In this document: piece after piece, positions 23,998 to 33,116 of the stretch
Position numbering within the stretch: the stretch's first letter is position 1
How the letters are laid out: every line of letters starts with the position of its first letter
Source of the DNA: Candidatus Leptofilum proximum
Lineage (GTDB): Bacteria > Chloroflexota > Anaerolineae > Promineifilales > Promineifilaceae
Assembly (NCBI GenBank): GCA_016710325.1
Contig: JADJXK010000002.1
Span: 372,001 to 436,000 of the forward strand
Reading direction: 5' to 3'
Length of the DNA: 64,000 nt
Notes under the pieces: model-generated
Told to the model about the DNA's origin: nothing
Seen by the model: the letters and a program-made list of their open reading frames with translations, nothing else
Database searches by the model: none
Made by a program: the position numbers and the translations under genes

Positions 23998-25305
23998 ATG
24001 ACACCGCTTGACTTTGCCGACCACCCGGCTCACATTCAAGCCATTTTGCAGGCGGCCCTGGACCAGGCCGATCCGCAAACGGCCGTGCGCCGTTCGCTGC
24101 AAAAAAGTGACTCCCAACTGCACATCGGTCCACACGCGGTTGAGTTGGGTAACGGCCGTCTCTTCATCGTCAGCCTGGGCAAAGCGGCCGTACCGATGGC
24201 CCTGGCCGCAGTGGACGTCGTGGGCGAAGCGGCCGTCTCTGGCGGCGGCATCATCACCAAGCACCTGCCCGAAACCCCGCTGCCCCTACCCGCCTATGCC
24301 GGCAGCCACCCCGTCCCCGATGAACCAAGCGTGGCGGCGACAACGGCCGTTTTGCAATCGCTGCCCAACCTCACCGAAAAAGACCTGGTGCTTTGCCTCA
24401 TCTCCGGCGGCGCGTCGGCGCTGTTTACCCGGCCGCGCCTGCCGCTGGACGACTGGCAGGCGCTCAACCGGGCGCTGCTGGCCAGCGGCTGCCCCATCCA
24501 GGCGATCAACACGGTGCGCCGCCAGCTGGACGCGGTCAAAGGCGGCGGCCTGGCGCGATGGCTGGCCCCGGCCCGCGTCATCAGCCTGATTCTGAGCGAC
24601 GTGGTGGGCAGCGACCTGGCAGCCATTGGCAGCGGCCCCACCGTAGCCAGCCCGGACAAACCGGCCGAGGCGCTGGCGGTACTCCGGCGGTACCAGGTGG
24701 AACGGTTTTTGGAAACGGCCGTCAGCCAGACCATCACCGCCACCCTGCAAAACCTGGCCAAAACCACACACACACAGCCAGCCAACATCATCGACAACCT
24801 GATCATCGGCAGCATCCAGCAGTCGGCGCAGGCGGCGTCGGCTAAAGCAAAATCGCTGGGCTTTCAGACCCGCCTGCTAACCACCCGGCTGGAAGGTGAA
24901 GCGCGTGAAGTCGGCCGTTTTGCCTCCGCCCTGGCCATCGACGCCCCGCCGCAAAGCGCCACCCTGCTCGGCGGCGAAACCACCGTCACCCTGCACGGCG
25001 ACGGCATCGGTGGGCGCAACCTGGAGACCGCCCTGTCGGCCGCCATCAGCCTGTCGGGTTGGCCCCAGCGCACCATCACCAGCTTCGCCACCGACGGTGA
25101 TGACGGTACCAGCGGTGTGGCCGGGGCCACCATCACCGGGCAAACGGTGCAGGACAGGCAAAACGCCCTGGCACACCTGGACAACAACGACAGTTTCACC
25201 TTTTTCCAGCAGCTAGACACCGCCGGGCAAGGCCCACATCTCATCAAAACCGGACCAACCGGCACAAACGTAAATGATCTTATTGTTATTTTGCATTACC
25301 CGTAG
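23998..25305 (+). CDS. Glycerate 2-kinase (DUF4147/MOFRL)
   Basis: 435 aa from ATG 23998, 7 bp after the lipoprotein stop. The N-terminal DUF4147 domain shows LFIVSLGKAAVPMALAAVD, YAGSHPVPDEPSVAATTAVL, CLISGGASALFTRPR, NTVRRQLDAVKGGGLARW and LSDVVGSDLAAIGSGPT. The C-terminal MOFRL domain shows LLGGETTVTLHGDGIGGRNLE and SFATDGDDGTSGVAGA. The enzyme phosphorylates D-glycerate to 2-phosphoglycerate, linking serine or hydroxypyruvate metabolism to glycolysis. The stop TAG comes from the GTAGAGACG hairpin. Confidence 0.93.
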   Translation: MTPLDFADHPAHIQAILQAALDQADPQTAVRRSLQKSDSQLHIGPHAVELGNGRLFIVSLGKAAVPMALAAVDVVGEAAVSGGGIITKHLPETPLPLPAYAGSHPVPDEPSVAATTAVLQSLPNLTEKDLVLCLISGGASALFTRPRLPLDDWQALNRALLASGCPIQAINTVRRQLDAVKGGGLARWLAPARVISLILSDVVGSDLAAIGSGPTVASPDKPAEALAVLRRYQVERFLETAVSQTITATLQNLAKTTHTQPANIIDNLIIGSIQQSAQAASAKAKSLGFQTRLLTTRLEGEAREVGRFASALAIDAPPQSATLLGGETTVTLHGDGIGGRNLETALSAAISLSGWPQRTITSFATDGDDGTSGVAGATITGQTVQDRQNALAHLDNNDSFTFFQQLDTAGQGPHLIKTGPTGTNVNDLIVILHYP

Positions 25306-25330
25306 AGACGTTGCAATGCAACGTCTCTAC
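25302..25330. repeat. GTAGAGACGTTGCA hairpin, copy 2
   Basis: GTAGAGACGTTGCA and TGCAACGTCTCTAC form a perfect palindrome. It supplies the TAG stop of glycerate kinase and ends 14 bp before the phosphohexomutase start. Copy 1 is at 13363-13391, in the same position relative to its gene (CCG-TAG-AGACG). Confidence 0.82.
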
Positions 25331-25344
25331 GAAAAGGACATCCA

Positions 25345-26772
25345 ATGACCATCAAATTTGGCACCGACGGCTGGCGCGCCGTCATTAGCGAAACCTTTAC
25401 CTTTGGCAACCTGCGCCTGGTGGCCCAGGCCATCGCCGACTACGTCCGCGAGGAAAATGACCGCAGTCCCAGCGTCGTGGTGGGCTTCGATACCCGCTTT
25501 TTGTCCGACCGGTACGCGGCCGAAGTGGCCCGCGTGATGGCGGCCAACCGCATCGATACCTGGCTGGCCCGCGCCGACACGCCCACCCCGGCCATCAGCT
25601 ACGCCGTGCTGCACAAAAAGGCCACCGCAGGTGTGATGATCACCGCCAGCCACAATGCGCCGCGCTACAACGGGGTTAAGCTTAAATCCTGCTTTGGCGG
25701 CAGCGCCAGCCCGGCGCACCACAAACGCGTCGAGCAGCTGCTGGACCGCAACCTGTCCACCGCCCGCGGCCCTAACCTGATGGAGCTGGAAGAAGCGATC
25801 AAGATGGACCGGGTGCACAAGTTTGACCCGGCCTGGGCCTACTACGAGCACCTGAGCAGCCTGGTGGACCTGGACATCATTTCCAGCGGCGAGCTGCGCG
25901 TTGTGGCCGACGGCATGTTTGGCTCGGGGCGCGGCGCCATTGGCGAGGTATTGGCACGCGGCCGTACCCACGTTCACAACATTCGCCACGAAATGAATCC
26001 CGGCTTTGGCGGCATTCATCCTGAGCCAATCACCCGGCACCTGGGGCTGCTGCTGTCTACCATCCAGAGCGGCCATTGGGACGTTGGCCTGGCCACCGAT
26101 GGTGACGCCGACCGCATCGGCGCGGTGGATGCGCAGGGGAATTTTGTTGATCCACACCGCATTTTTGCCCTGGTGCTGCGTTACCTGCTGGAAAAGCGCG
26201 GCCTTCGCGGCCAGGTGGTGCGCACCGTATCTACCACACGCATGATTGACCGCATTGCCGCGCAATACGGCCTGCACCTCATCGAAACGCCGGTTGGCTT
26301 CAACCACATCGCCGATTTGATGATTGCTGGCGGGGTGGTGATGGGCGGCGAGGAATCGGGCGGTATGAGCATTCAGGGGCACATCCCGGAAGGAGACGGC
26401 GTGCTGCTGGGGCTGCTGCTGCTGGAGGTGATGGCCGCCGCCAAAGCACCGCTGCACGTGCTGGTGGACGATCTGCTGGCTAAATACGGCCCGGCCCAAT
26501 ACGCCCGCACCGACATGAAGCTGACGCGCCCGGTGGAAAAGAAGCGCATGGTAGAGATGCTGCTCAACCTGGCCCCAGCAGCAATTTCTGGCGTGGCGGT
26601 AGAAGACGTGCAGACGGTTGACGGGGTGAAATATTACCTGAATGATGGCAGCTGGCTGTTGATACGGCCGTCCGGCACCGAACCTGTCCTTCGCGTCTAC
26701 GCCGAAGCACCCGATGACAACCGGGTTAAGGCCCTGCTCGGCTTCGGCGAAGAGATGGCCGCCAAAGCGTAA
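25345..26772 (+). CDS. Phosphoglucomutase/phosphomannomutase family protein
   Basis: A 475-aa four-domain alpha-D-phosphohexomutase. Visible motifs are the N-terminal KFGTDGWRAVI, the active-site TASHNAPRYNGVKLK with phospho-Ser at about 94, metal loop ATDGDADRIGAVD, sugar-binding GGEESGGMS, and phosphate-binding RPSGTEPVLRVY near the C terminus. It interconverts hexose 1- and 6-phosphates. The start ATG has AAAAGGACATCCA upstream. Substrate preference (glucose, mannose or glucosamine) is not clear from sequence alone. Confidence 0.94.
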   Translation: MTIKFGTDGWRAVISETFTFGNLRLVAQAIADYVREENDRSPSVVVGFDTRFLSDRYAAEVARVMAANRIDTWLARADTPTPAISYAVLHKKATAGVMITASHNAPRYNGVKLKSCFGGSASPAHHKRVEQLLDRNLSTARGPNLMELEEAIKMDRVHKFDPAWAYYEHLSSLVDLDIISSGELRVVADGMFGSGRGAIGEVLARGRTHVHNIRHEMNPGFGGIHPEPITRHLGLLLSTIQSGHWDVGLATDGDADRIGAVDAQGNFVDPHRIFALVLRYLLEKRGLRGQVVRTVSTTRMIDRIAAQYGLHLIETPVGFNHIADLMIAGGVVMGGEESGGMSIQGHIPEGDGVLLGLLLLEVMAAAKAPLHVLVDDLLAKYGPAQYARTDMKLTRPVEKKRMVEMLLNLAPAAISGVAVEDVQTVDGVKYYLNDGSWLLIRPSGTEPVLRVYAEAPDDNRVKALLGFGEEMAAKA

Positions 26773-26796
26773 GGGGTAATTGTATTAATTACTCAA

Positions 26797-26917
26797 GGCT
26801 CTTTGGGATTTTCTGGGTTTTGGCGTGAAACGTGAAGCGTGAAACGTGATGTTTCTCTGGTCACGTTTCACGTTTCACGCATCACGGATTGGTAACCCCC
26901 TGAATTCCTGAAGACCC
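26797..26917. repeat. Hairpin element with CGTGAAA heptamers, copy 2
   Basis: GGCTCTTTGGGATTTTCTGG on the left and GAATTCCTGAAGACCC on the right frame tandem CGTGAAA units (26824-26849) and their complement (26861-26880). Same family as 262-382. It lies between convergent genes. Confidence 0.8.
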
Positions 26918-26945
26918 AAAACTCTGTGTCCTCTGTGGCAAAAAA

Positions 26946-28328
26946 CTACCCTTTCGCAAACTGCTCGATGATACGCGCCGTGTGTTTGGTGCCCAGCAGG
27001 AAGTAATCCAGGCGCATATTTTCGTTGGGGGCGTGCACCTGGCTGCCGGGGTAGCCCACGCCAGCGGCCACCAGCGGCAGCCCCAGCGTGTGGATGAAGG
27101 GATAGTTGGGGCCGCTGCCGCCAATCATCGGGGCGACGTTAGGTTCTTTGTTGTAGACGAGTTCGGCCGTTTCGTTGGTGAGCTGCACAAATGGGTCATC
27201 CGGGTCCACTTTGGCCGGACGGCCGCCGCCGTTCAGCTTAATTTTGACATCGCTGAAGCCTTGCCCATCCAGGTGAGCGCGCAGTTTGGCCACGATCTCA
27301 TCCGGCGTCTGGTTGGGCACCAGGCGGAAGTCTACCTTGGCGCTGGCCTGGGCGGGCAGCACCGTTTTGGAGCCCGGCCCCTGGTAGCCAGAAGTCAGGC
27401 CGCAAATGGTGCAGGTGGGTTCGAAGACGGCCGTCTTCTTCAATTCCAAATCATCCGTCATGCCCAGCAAAAAGCCGTCCAGCTGGAACATCTCCTTGAG
27501 ATTCTCCGCTTCTGAGGGCATGGCGGCCAGCATTTCCAGGTCGCGGGCGCTGGGCGGCTGCACGTTGTCGTAGAAGCCGGGGATGAGGATGCGCTCGTTG
27601 TTCTGGTCCTTGAGCGTATTCAGCGCCCAGACCAGCCGCCAGGCCGCGTTGGGGAAAATCGAGCCACCCAGGCCGGAGTGGGCGTCAATCGAGGCGGTTT
27701 GCACAGACAGCTCCACGTAGCAAATACCGCGCATGCCCAACGCCTGGCTGGGACGGCCGTCATAATCCACCCCACCAAACTCCCAGATGCAGGCGTCGGC
27801 GGCCAGCTTCTCCTGATGCTTTTCCACAAACGCGGGCATGTTGGGGCTGCCGATCTCCTCTTCCCCTTCGATAATAAACTTGACGTTGCAGGGCAGCCCG
27901 CCCAGCGCGTCCTTAACGGCGGCGAGGGCGGCCAGGCGGCAGATGATGTGCCCCTTGTCATCGCTGATGCCGCGGGCGTACAGCTTGCCCTCGCGCTCGG
28001 TGAGCTGGAACGGCGGGGAGTCCCACAGCTCCAGCGGTTCGGCGGGCTGTACGTCGTAGTGCAGGTAGAAGAGCAGGGTTTTGTCGGAACGGCCGTCGCC
28101 CTCTCCATACACAACGGGATAGCCATCCGACGGCATTACCTCGGCGCGGAAGCCCTGCTCGCGCAGCATGGTGGCCACCAGGTCGGCGCATTCGGCAATA
28201 CCATAATTTTGCGCCGAGACGCTGGGCTGGGCGCAGAGGCGGGCCAGCTGATCAATCCAGTAATCGACGTTTTGGTCAATATGGGCGTCGATTTTTTCCC
28301 AGACGGGATTTGATGCTTGTAATGTCAT
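26946..28328 (-). CDS. M20 family metallopeptidase/dipeptidase
   Basis: A 460-aa M20 enzyme of the dipeptidase/carnosinase-like group. Metal ligands are visible as LFYLHYDVQPAEPLELW (His, Asp), GISDDKGH (second Asp), IEGEEEIGSPN (catalytic Glu pair) and the C-terminal FIHTLGLPLVAAGVGYPGSQ and VHAPNENMRL with the last His. A dimerisation lid domain begins around 210 (DAHSGLGGSIFPNAAWRLVW). It hydrolyses small peptides or related amides in the cytoplasm. Intact length, no oddities. Its start is 29 bp from the heptamer hairpin 28358-28412. Confidence 0.93.
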   Translation of the reverse strand: MTLQASNPVWEKIDAHIDQNVDYWIDQLARLCAQPSVSAQNYGIAECADLVATMLREQGFRAEVMPSDGYPVVYGEGDGRSDKTLLFYLHYDVQPAEPLELWDSPPFQLTEREGKLYARGISDDKGHIICRLAALAAVKDALGGLPCNVKFIIEGEEEIGSPNMPAFVEKHQEKLAADACIWEFGGVDYDGRPSQALGMRGICYVELSVQTASIDAHSGLGGSIFPNAAWRLVWALNTLKDQNNERILIPGFYDNVQPPSARDLEMLAAMPSEAENLKEMFQLDGFLLGMTDDLELKKTAVFEPTCTICGLTSGYQGPGSKTVLPAQASAKVDFRLVPNQTPDEIVAKLRAHLDGQGFSDVKIKLNGGGRPAKVDPDDPFVQLTNETAELVYNKEPNVAPMIGGSGPNYPFIHTLGLPLVAAGVGYPGSQVHAPNENMRLDYFLLGTKHTARIIEQFAKG

Positions 28329-28357
28329 TTTTTGTCCTTTTAGGTGTCGTTTTTTTG

Positions 28358-28412
28358 GGAGATTGGAGATTGGAGATTGGAGATTGATTCAAATCTCCAA
28401 TCTCCAATCTCC
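28358..28412. repeat. GGAGATT heptamer hairpin
   Basis: Four tandem GGAGATT units (28358-28385) face AATCTCC units (28393-28412) over a short loop. It lies between the phosphatase and peptidase genes, same strand. A sequence unrelated to the CGGTGAA arrays but the same heptamer-plus-mirror design. Confidence 0.85.
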
Positions 28413-28415
28413 TGT

Positions 28416-29024
28416 TTACTCTAGGTGGCTGGTATCGTTGAGCCGGGTCACGACGGGGCCGCGCTCGTTGACCTCGACGATGCTGAGGCCGGTATTGCCA
28501 CGCATGGAGAAACGGCCGTAAAGCCCCGGATCGATCCCCATCACCTGGCCCAACAAGGCATGCAGCAGGCCACCATGAGAAATCACCGCCACCATGCCCT
28601 CGTTGTGCGCCGCCAGCACACTTTCAAAGGCGTGCCAGGCGCGGCTGAGCACTTCGGCAAATGCCTCACCGTTGGGGGGATCGATCATGCCACGCCTGGC
28701 TCCAGCCCAGATTTCGGGGAACTGCTCGCGGGCCTGGTCGCCGGTCAGACCACTAAAGTCGCCCACATCGCGCTCGCGCCACAGTTCGGTTTTGATAGGT
28801 TCGATGCCCAGCTCGTTGGCCAGGGGAACGGCCGTTTGCACGCAGCGCTGCAAATCGCTGGTGTAAATAGTGTCGATGGGCCAGGAGCGCAGCCGCTGGC
28901 ACAGCGCCTCGGCCTGCTTTTGCCCGGTTTCGTTCAGGGGAATGTCGGCGTGGCCCTGCCAGCGGCCTGCCTGGTTCCAGGCAGTCTGGCCGTGGCGCAG
29001 CAGCAAGATGGTTAAATGTTTCAA
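28416..29024 (-). CDS. Histidine phosphatase family protein
   Basis: 202 aa with the phosphoglycerate-mutase-like signature LLRHGQTAWNQAGRWQGHAD (catalytic His about 11) and LNETGQKQAEALCQRL, plus IYTSDLQRCVQTA, the acid residue in LWRERDVGDFSGL and second catalytic His in VAVISHGGLLHALLG. Substrate unclear; such proteins remove phosphate from sugar phosphates, cobalamin intermediates or proteins. It overlaps the upstream nucleotidyltransferase gene by 4 bp, so they are coupled. Confidence 0.92.
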   Translation of the reverse strand: MKHLTILLLRHGQTAWNQAGRWQGHADIPLNETGQKQAEALCQRLRSWPIDTIYTSDLQRCVQTAVPLANELGIEPIKTELWRERDVGDFSGLTGDQAREQFPEIWAGARRGMIDPPNGEAFAEVLSRAWHAFESVLAAHNEGMVAVISHGGLLHALLGQVMGIDPGLYGRFSMRGNTGLSIVEVNERGPVVTRLNDTSHLE

Positions 29025-29830
29025 AACTCGTCTTTACCCTCCTGTTTTGCTCTGGCGATCATGTGCTGCACTTCGGTTACGGCCGCATCGGGGAATGGCG
29101 TGAAGAACGGCCGTAACTCTTGCACCGCCAACGCCAGCAGACCCTCTGCGGCCAGCAGTGTGTTCTGCGCCAGGATGCGGTTAATCTCTGCCCCCAGCTG
29201 GGGGAAAACCTGCTCGAACCGGCGAAACGGATCCAGGTTGTCTAGCAAGTGCTGCGCCTCCGACGTGTGAAACTCGCCCAACAGTCGCAGCAGGTGCGTC
29301 AGGGCATGGGTTTTGATGAACTGGTGGCCGCTCAAGTGCTCGCCGCGGGCATAGCGCCCCGCCCCGACAAACAGGTTCATCAAAAATTCGGCAAAACGGC
29401 CGCTGGGATCAGTTTGAGCCTGGGCCACATAATCCTGGGTGGTTAGCGCCAGTTCGGCCAGCTTAGGGGCAATCTCGGCCTTGTCCAGCAGCACGCGGTA
29501 GCGGTTGAGCCGGGCCAGCTGTAATTCGGCCTCGTTAAAAATGGCAAACTCCAGCAGATGCCCCCCGGCATACAACGCCTTCATCCCGTGCTCCGTTTCC
29601 CGAAATGAAAAGACCAGTTCGTCTGGCCGGGGCAGCCAGGACAAATCGCGGCGCATATCCTCCTGCACCCCGTGAATGGTAATGACAAAAAAGTCATGAT
29701 CCGACCATTCGTCGGGCTGGTAATCCTGCTGGGTCATCGAGCCAACGGCCACCAGAGCCAGCACACGGTCGTCTCCGGCCAGCTTCAGGCGCAGCTCCTC
29801 GGTAAAATGATTGTACTCTGCCAGGTTCAT
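29021..29830 (-). CDS. Nucleotidyltransferase-fold protein
   Basis: 269 aa. An N-terminal NTase domain shows VLALVAVGSMTQQDYQPDEW then SDHDFFVITI: GS plus DxD-like SDHD is the metal-binding pattern of the polymerase-beta superfamily. This resembles aminoglycoside 6-adenylyltransferase-type or minimal NTases. The C-terminal half is helical (RFAEFLMNLFVGAGRYARGE) like the substrate-binding bundle of those enzymes. Substrate unknown. It overlaps by 4 bp with genes on both sides (methyltransferase upstream, phosphatase downstream), forming a tight four-gene operon with the Mrr-like gene. Confidence 0.78.
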   Translation of the reverse strand: MNLAEYNHFTEELRLKLAGDDRVLALVAVGSMTQQDYQPDEWSDHDFFVITIHGVQEDMRRDLSWLPRPDELVFSFRETEHGMKALYAGGHLLEFAIFNEAELQLARLNRYRVLLDKAEIAPKLAELALTTQDYVAQAQTDPSGRFAEFLMNLFVGAGRYARGEHLSGHQFIKTHALTHLLRLLGEFHTSEAQHLLDNLDPFRRFEQVFPQLGAEINRILAQNTLLAAEGLLALAVQELRPFFTPFPDAAVTEVQHMIARAKQEGKDEF

Positions 29831-30471
29831 TCGTGCGGCTCCTCTTTGCGGGCGTAGCGCACCAGCCAGGTGTCGCGCCGCCCCTGCTCCTGCCAGCCCT
29901 CGATGATGTGGAATGCGGCCGTTTCCAGCAGTGCATCCAGCATCTCCGGCTGCCAGTAAGTGAAAAATCGCGGATGGGTCTGGTCATAGGGGTTAGTCAC
30001 CCACGCTTCGCCATCACCCAGCTTCACCGAGAGATACAAAACACCGCCCGGCTGAAGCACGCGGTGAAATTCGTGCAGGGTGGGCAGCACATCTTCGCGG
30101 GCCAGGTGCAGCAGGGAGGCACACACCCAGAGGCCAGCAATATGGCCGCCCCCGAGGCCGCCCACGGGCAGCCGCCGCATGTCTGCCTGGGCAAACGGCG
30201 CCTGGTTGCCCAGGCCTTCGCGGCCCGCCAGCATCATCTCGTGGCTGAAGTCCAGGCCAATGGCTTGCAGATGGTGAGTGGTGCGAAGAACGGCCGTATC
30301 CATCCCCGGCCCGCAGCCCACGTCCAGCACCACCGCGCCGGTTGGCAGCAGCGCGGCAAACTTCTCAAGCTGCGCATTCATCTGCTCCCGGTGTTCCGAG
30401 TTTTGCTGGGCCTGGGCATAGGCCGCCGCAATATGCCGGTAGGTCTGACGCGTTTTCTCCAGGGGATTCAT
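29827..30471 (-). CDS. Class I SAM-dependent methyltransferase
   Basis: 214 aa, UbiE-like fold. Motif I is VLDVGCGPGMDTAVL, motif II AIGLDFSHEMM, then QADMRRLPVGGLGGGHIAGL and CASLLHLAREDVLPTLHEFH, RVLQPGGVLYLSVKLG. C-terminal residues FFTYWQPEMLDALLETAAFH are typical. Substrate unknown. It is coupled by ATGA-type overlaps to both neighbours (30468 and 29830). Confidence 0.88.
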   Translation of the reverse strand: MNPLEKTRQTYRHIAAAYAQAQQNSEHREQMNAQLEKFAALLPTGAVVLDVGCGPGMDTAVLRTTHHLQAIGLDFSHEMMLAGREGLGNQAPFAQADMRRLPVGGLGGGHIAGLWVCASLLHLAREDVLPTLHEFHRVLQPGGVLYLSVKLGDGEAWVTNPYDQTHPRFFTYWQPEMLDALLETAAFHIIEGWQEQGRRDTWLVRYARKEEPHE

Positions 30472-31193
30472 AGAGACTTTACGGGAGAGGCGGGTGTTAA
30501 CCGCAGTGAGGCGGCAATCTCCACCAGCGTCGGGCCGTCAATGAGAGTCATTGGTTTGCCCTGGGCCCACTCGCGTGCCGAATCGGAAATTTCGGCCGTG
30601 GTGACCAAAAAGGCGTGGGACACCCCTTCGTGAATCAGCGTGCCATACAGTTCGCGCACAATATCTGGTCCGATGGTGTTGCGATACCGCTTACACTGGG
30701 CAATGGCCCGCTTGCCACCCTGGCGAGTAATGACCAGATCGACACCCAGGTCACCGCTGCGGCCGCGCAGCAAAACTTTGTACCCTTTTTGGCGAAACAG
30801 CCGGGCCACGTAACGCTCGAATTCGGCAGGATGCAGGTTATACAGAGCCGTCAGGTCCAGCGGTTCCCACGGCGGCAGCGCTTCTTGCCGCGCCTGCCAC
30901 CAAACGACCCCCCACAGCAGCAGGATGGTGGCCAGCCAGGCCACTTCAGCCAGGCGCACCAGTTCAAAAACCAGCGAGGGCAGTTGGGTCAGCCACTCTG
31001 GCTGGCTGACGGCGCGTATAAAAATCCAGGTGAGGTAAACGGCCGTTACCAACACAATAATCCAGCGGCTGCTCACAGAGACAGGCCTGCGCAGCTGCGT
31101 CTTAAACTGGGGGGCTTGCTGGCGAATGCGCCAATCCGTGCGAACGACCATGCTCCGAATTGTAAACGCGTCTGGCAAGATTCCCAAACGCAA
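30468..31193 (-). CDS. Membrane-anchored Mrr-like restriction endonuclease
   Basis: 241 aa (or 227 from the inner ATG at 31151). Two TM helices at about 43-62 (IIVLVTAVYLTWIFIRAV) and 80-104 precede a PD-(D/E)XK domain of Mrr_cat type: LHPAEFERYVARLFRQKGYK, GRSGDLGVDLVITRQGGKRA then IAQCKRYRNTIGPDIVREL. The D...QxK triad is complete. Membrane-anchored Mrr proteins are common and may cut modified or foreign DNA. Position in an operon with an NTase and a methyltransferase is unexplained. Confidence 0.88.
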   Translation of the reverse strand: MRLGILPDAFTIRSMVVRTDWRIRQQAPQFKTQLRRPVSVSSRWIIVLVTAVYLTWIFIRAVSQPEWLTQLPSLVFELVRLAEVAWLATILLLWGVVWWQARQEALPPWEPLDLTALYNLHPAEFERYVARLFRQKGYKVLLRGRSGDLGVDLVITRQGGKRAIAQCKRYRNTIGPDIVRELYGTLIHEGVSHAFLVTTAEISDSAREWAQGKPMTLIDGPTLVEIAASLRLTPASPVKSL

Positions 31194-31217
31194 ATTGCTA
31201 TACCTGCTGACTTACTG

Positions 31218-31250
31218 AGATTGGGTCAATCTTAAAGATTGGCCCAATCT
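31218..31250. repeat. AGATTGGGCCAATCTT double palindrome, copy 2
   Basis: AGATTGGGTCAATCTT (31218-31233) then AAGATTGGCCCAATCT (31235-31250). One base differs from copy 1 in the first unit. It lies in the 5' region of the Mrr-like operon. Confidence 0.75.
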
Positions 31251-31315
31251 GAAAAACGTACTCAGGGTTTCGCCAGGAGAACTATATTGTGGCTACTTAT
31301 TTAGAAAAAAGGGGA

Positions 31316-32920
31316 TCAAGGGGCCGGTTGCAAATACCCGGCATCAATCGCCACCAGGCTTAACTCCAGGGCCTGGTGGGCAGGAACCCACACGTCTGGT
31401 AAAAAACCAATTCCTTCGGTGAAGGATAAATCGGGGGGAAAAAACAGCTTTGTGCCAAAGAATACAGGCAAACCAGTATTGGGCAGAACAAAATGAGCCA
31501 CCTCCCCGAATTGACCTACTCCACCGCTGTTTTCGCCAACAAACACCACATTTTCCAGCTGACGGAGATAGCCAATAAAACTTTCCGCTGAAGATGCGGT
31601 CCCTTTGTCCAGCAAAACCACCACAAGCTGATTGTCATTGGCAATGGGAGGTATTGGTGGCAGGTAATGCGTAACCCATGGCTCCGGCGCAGCGTTTTGC
31701 ACAAACGCCAGATCCGCTTGCAAAAAGTCCACAATCTCGCCGCTGTACCCCAGGTAGGTCACGGCATTGATCTTGCCCTGCACGGCCGTTTCCGTCCACA
31801 GCACAGACATAATTTCATGAGCAGCAGGCGCAGCACCGCTAAAACTCTCTACCCACTGTTCGGCCCACAGATCGCTTCCCCCGGAATTGCCCCGAATATC
31901 CACAATGACAATCGGTTCCGCCGCCAGGTCTGAAGCATCGGCCACAAAGCGGGGCAGCTTTTCATCTTCTGCCGGGAACAGGCGGCTTACCACAACCGGA
32001 ATGTCGCTGTCGGTGCGATAGGTTTCATACGTAACCACAGGTGGGTCAAAAACGGCCGTTTCCCACCCCACCATCTGCTCTAAAGCGTTGTCTTCCGGCA
32101 GGGAAAAAGTGAGCACACTGTTCTGCGGCTGGGCATTGGCCAGCTGGCCCAGCAAAAAGGCAGGCGCTCCCTGCGCATCCAGGGTCAGCTTCAGCATTTG
32201 TTCGGGTGATTCACCATCAACGGCCGTTAACCACCACATCTCACCCGCCTGCCACGTAACGTAACGGCCGTCCTCCTCGTAAAAATACCAATCGGCCACG
32301 GTCCAAAAATATTGCGGCTGGCACAGCGTGTGGTAACCAATTGAAAAATGACAATCTTGAAGAAAGTTGAGCCGCGTTAAAATCTGCTCTAATAGCCACT
32401 CCCGGCTCACCCTCGCCTGATCCCCGATGGCCGCGTTTAGCTGCGCCTGCACCCGGTCGAAACGGCCGTTTTCGTTAAAATACCCATATCCCGCATAGCC
32501 ATTTTTGAGCAGGGCAAACAGGTAAGCCACGTCTTCTCTGGCCTGCTCTGGCGTCAATACCATCGTGCCCTCGACTGAAACATCGGCCAGGGCAGCCAGC
32601 GGCAGCGCGTTGGCCACGTCTGGCTCAAACAGCCAGGGCGAGAGCTGGGCCTCAATTCCCTCTGCGGGCAAAACCTCTTGCTGATGATCAAAATGCAGCG
32701 GAACAACAGGAACCGGTGTGGGTGTTGGGGTGGCAGTGAGCGTGGGAACGGCCGTCACCGTCGGTGGCACGGCCGTTGGTGAACTGGTTGCGGTGGCGGG
32801 AACGGCCGTCGCCGTTGGCCCACCAGCCGCTGACGGTGGCTCAGGCCGAGCCTCACAACCACCTAAAAACAAAAACAAACAGCCAATTCCCCCAAGCAAG
32901 AACCGCAACCGTTCATTCAT
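31316..32920 (-). CDS. S41-family C-terminal processing-type peptidase lipoprotein
   Basis: 534 aa with a lipoprotein signal (FLLGGIGCLFLFLGGC, lipobox LGGC), then a Thr/Pro-rich linker about 35-75 (ATPTPTPVPVV), typical of Chloroflexota surface lipoproteins. The catalytic S41 core is in the second half: VDIRGNSGGSDLWAEQW, then VVLLDKGTASSAESFIGYL (nucleophile Ser in TASSAES), VFVGENSGGVGQFG. Substrate is unknown; the family trims extracellular proteins. There is no PDZ domain in front of the core. Upstream of the start lies a 15-bp inverted repeat (33001-33061). Confidence 0.9.
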   Translation of the reverse strand: MNERLRFLLGGIGCLFLFLGGCEARPEPPSAAGGPTATAVPATATSSPTAVPPTVTAVPTLTATPTPTPVPVVPLHFDHQQEVLPAEGIEAQLSPWLFEPDVANALPLAALADVSVEGTMVLTPEQAREDVAYLFALLKNGYAGYGYFNENGRFDRVQAQLNAAIGDQARVSREWLLEQILTRLNFLQDCHFSIGYHTLCQPQYFWTVADWYFYEEDGRYVTWQAGEMWWLTAVDGESPEQMLKLTLDAQGAPAFLLGQLANAQPQNSVLTFSLPEDNALEQMVGWETAVFDPPVVTYETYRTDSDIPVVVSRLFPAEDEKLPRFVADASDLAAEPIVIVDIRGNSGGSDLWAEQWVESFSGAAPAAHEIMSVLWTETAVQGKINAVTYLGYSGEIVDFLQADLAFVQNAAPEPWVTHYLPPIPPIANDNQLVVVLLDKGTASSAESFIGYLRQLENVVFVGENSGGVGQFGEVAHFVLPNTGLPVFFGTKLFFPPDLSFTEGIGFLPDVWVPAHQALELSLVAIDAGYLQPAP

Positions 32921-33000
32921 AAAGCAAAAAGTAACGGTTCAGTGTCCCTGTTTGACAGTGAACAATCTAACACGCTCCTGCGCCAAAAGTCACTTCCCCC

Positions 33001-33061
33001 AGACCCTAAGGGTTTTGCTCTCGACTAATTTGACCCCGAAAGTGGCAAACCCTTAGGGTCT
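33001..33061. repeat. 15-bp perfect inverted repeat, 31-base loop
   Basis: AGACCCTAAGGGTTT (33001-33015) and AAACCCTTAGGGTCT (33047-33061). It lies 80 bp upstream of the S41 protease start and could be the end of a small element or a regulatory stem. Confidence 0.75.
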
Positions 33062-33116
33062 TGCCCAGTGGAGGGGGCTTTTTATTTTCGTCCAATCACA
33101 GCCGGAGGCCGGGCAC

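Noticed and set aside
25345..26499. Long minus-strand frame over the phosphohexomutase gene
   Set aside because: Antisense to a clear phosphohexomutase; low-complexity His/Gln/Arg-rich translation, no start signal.
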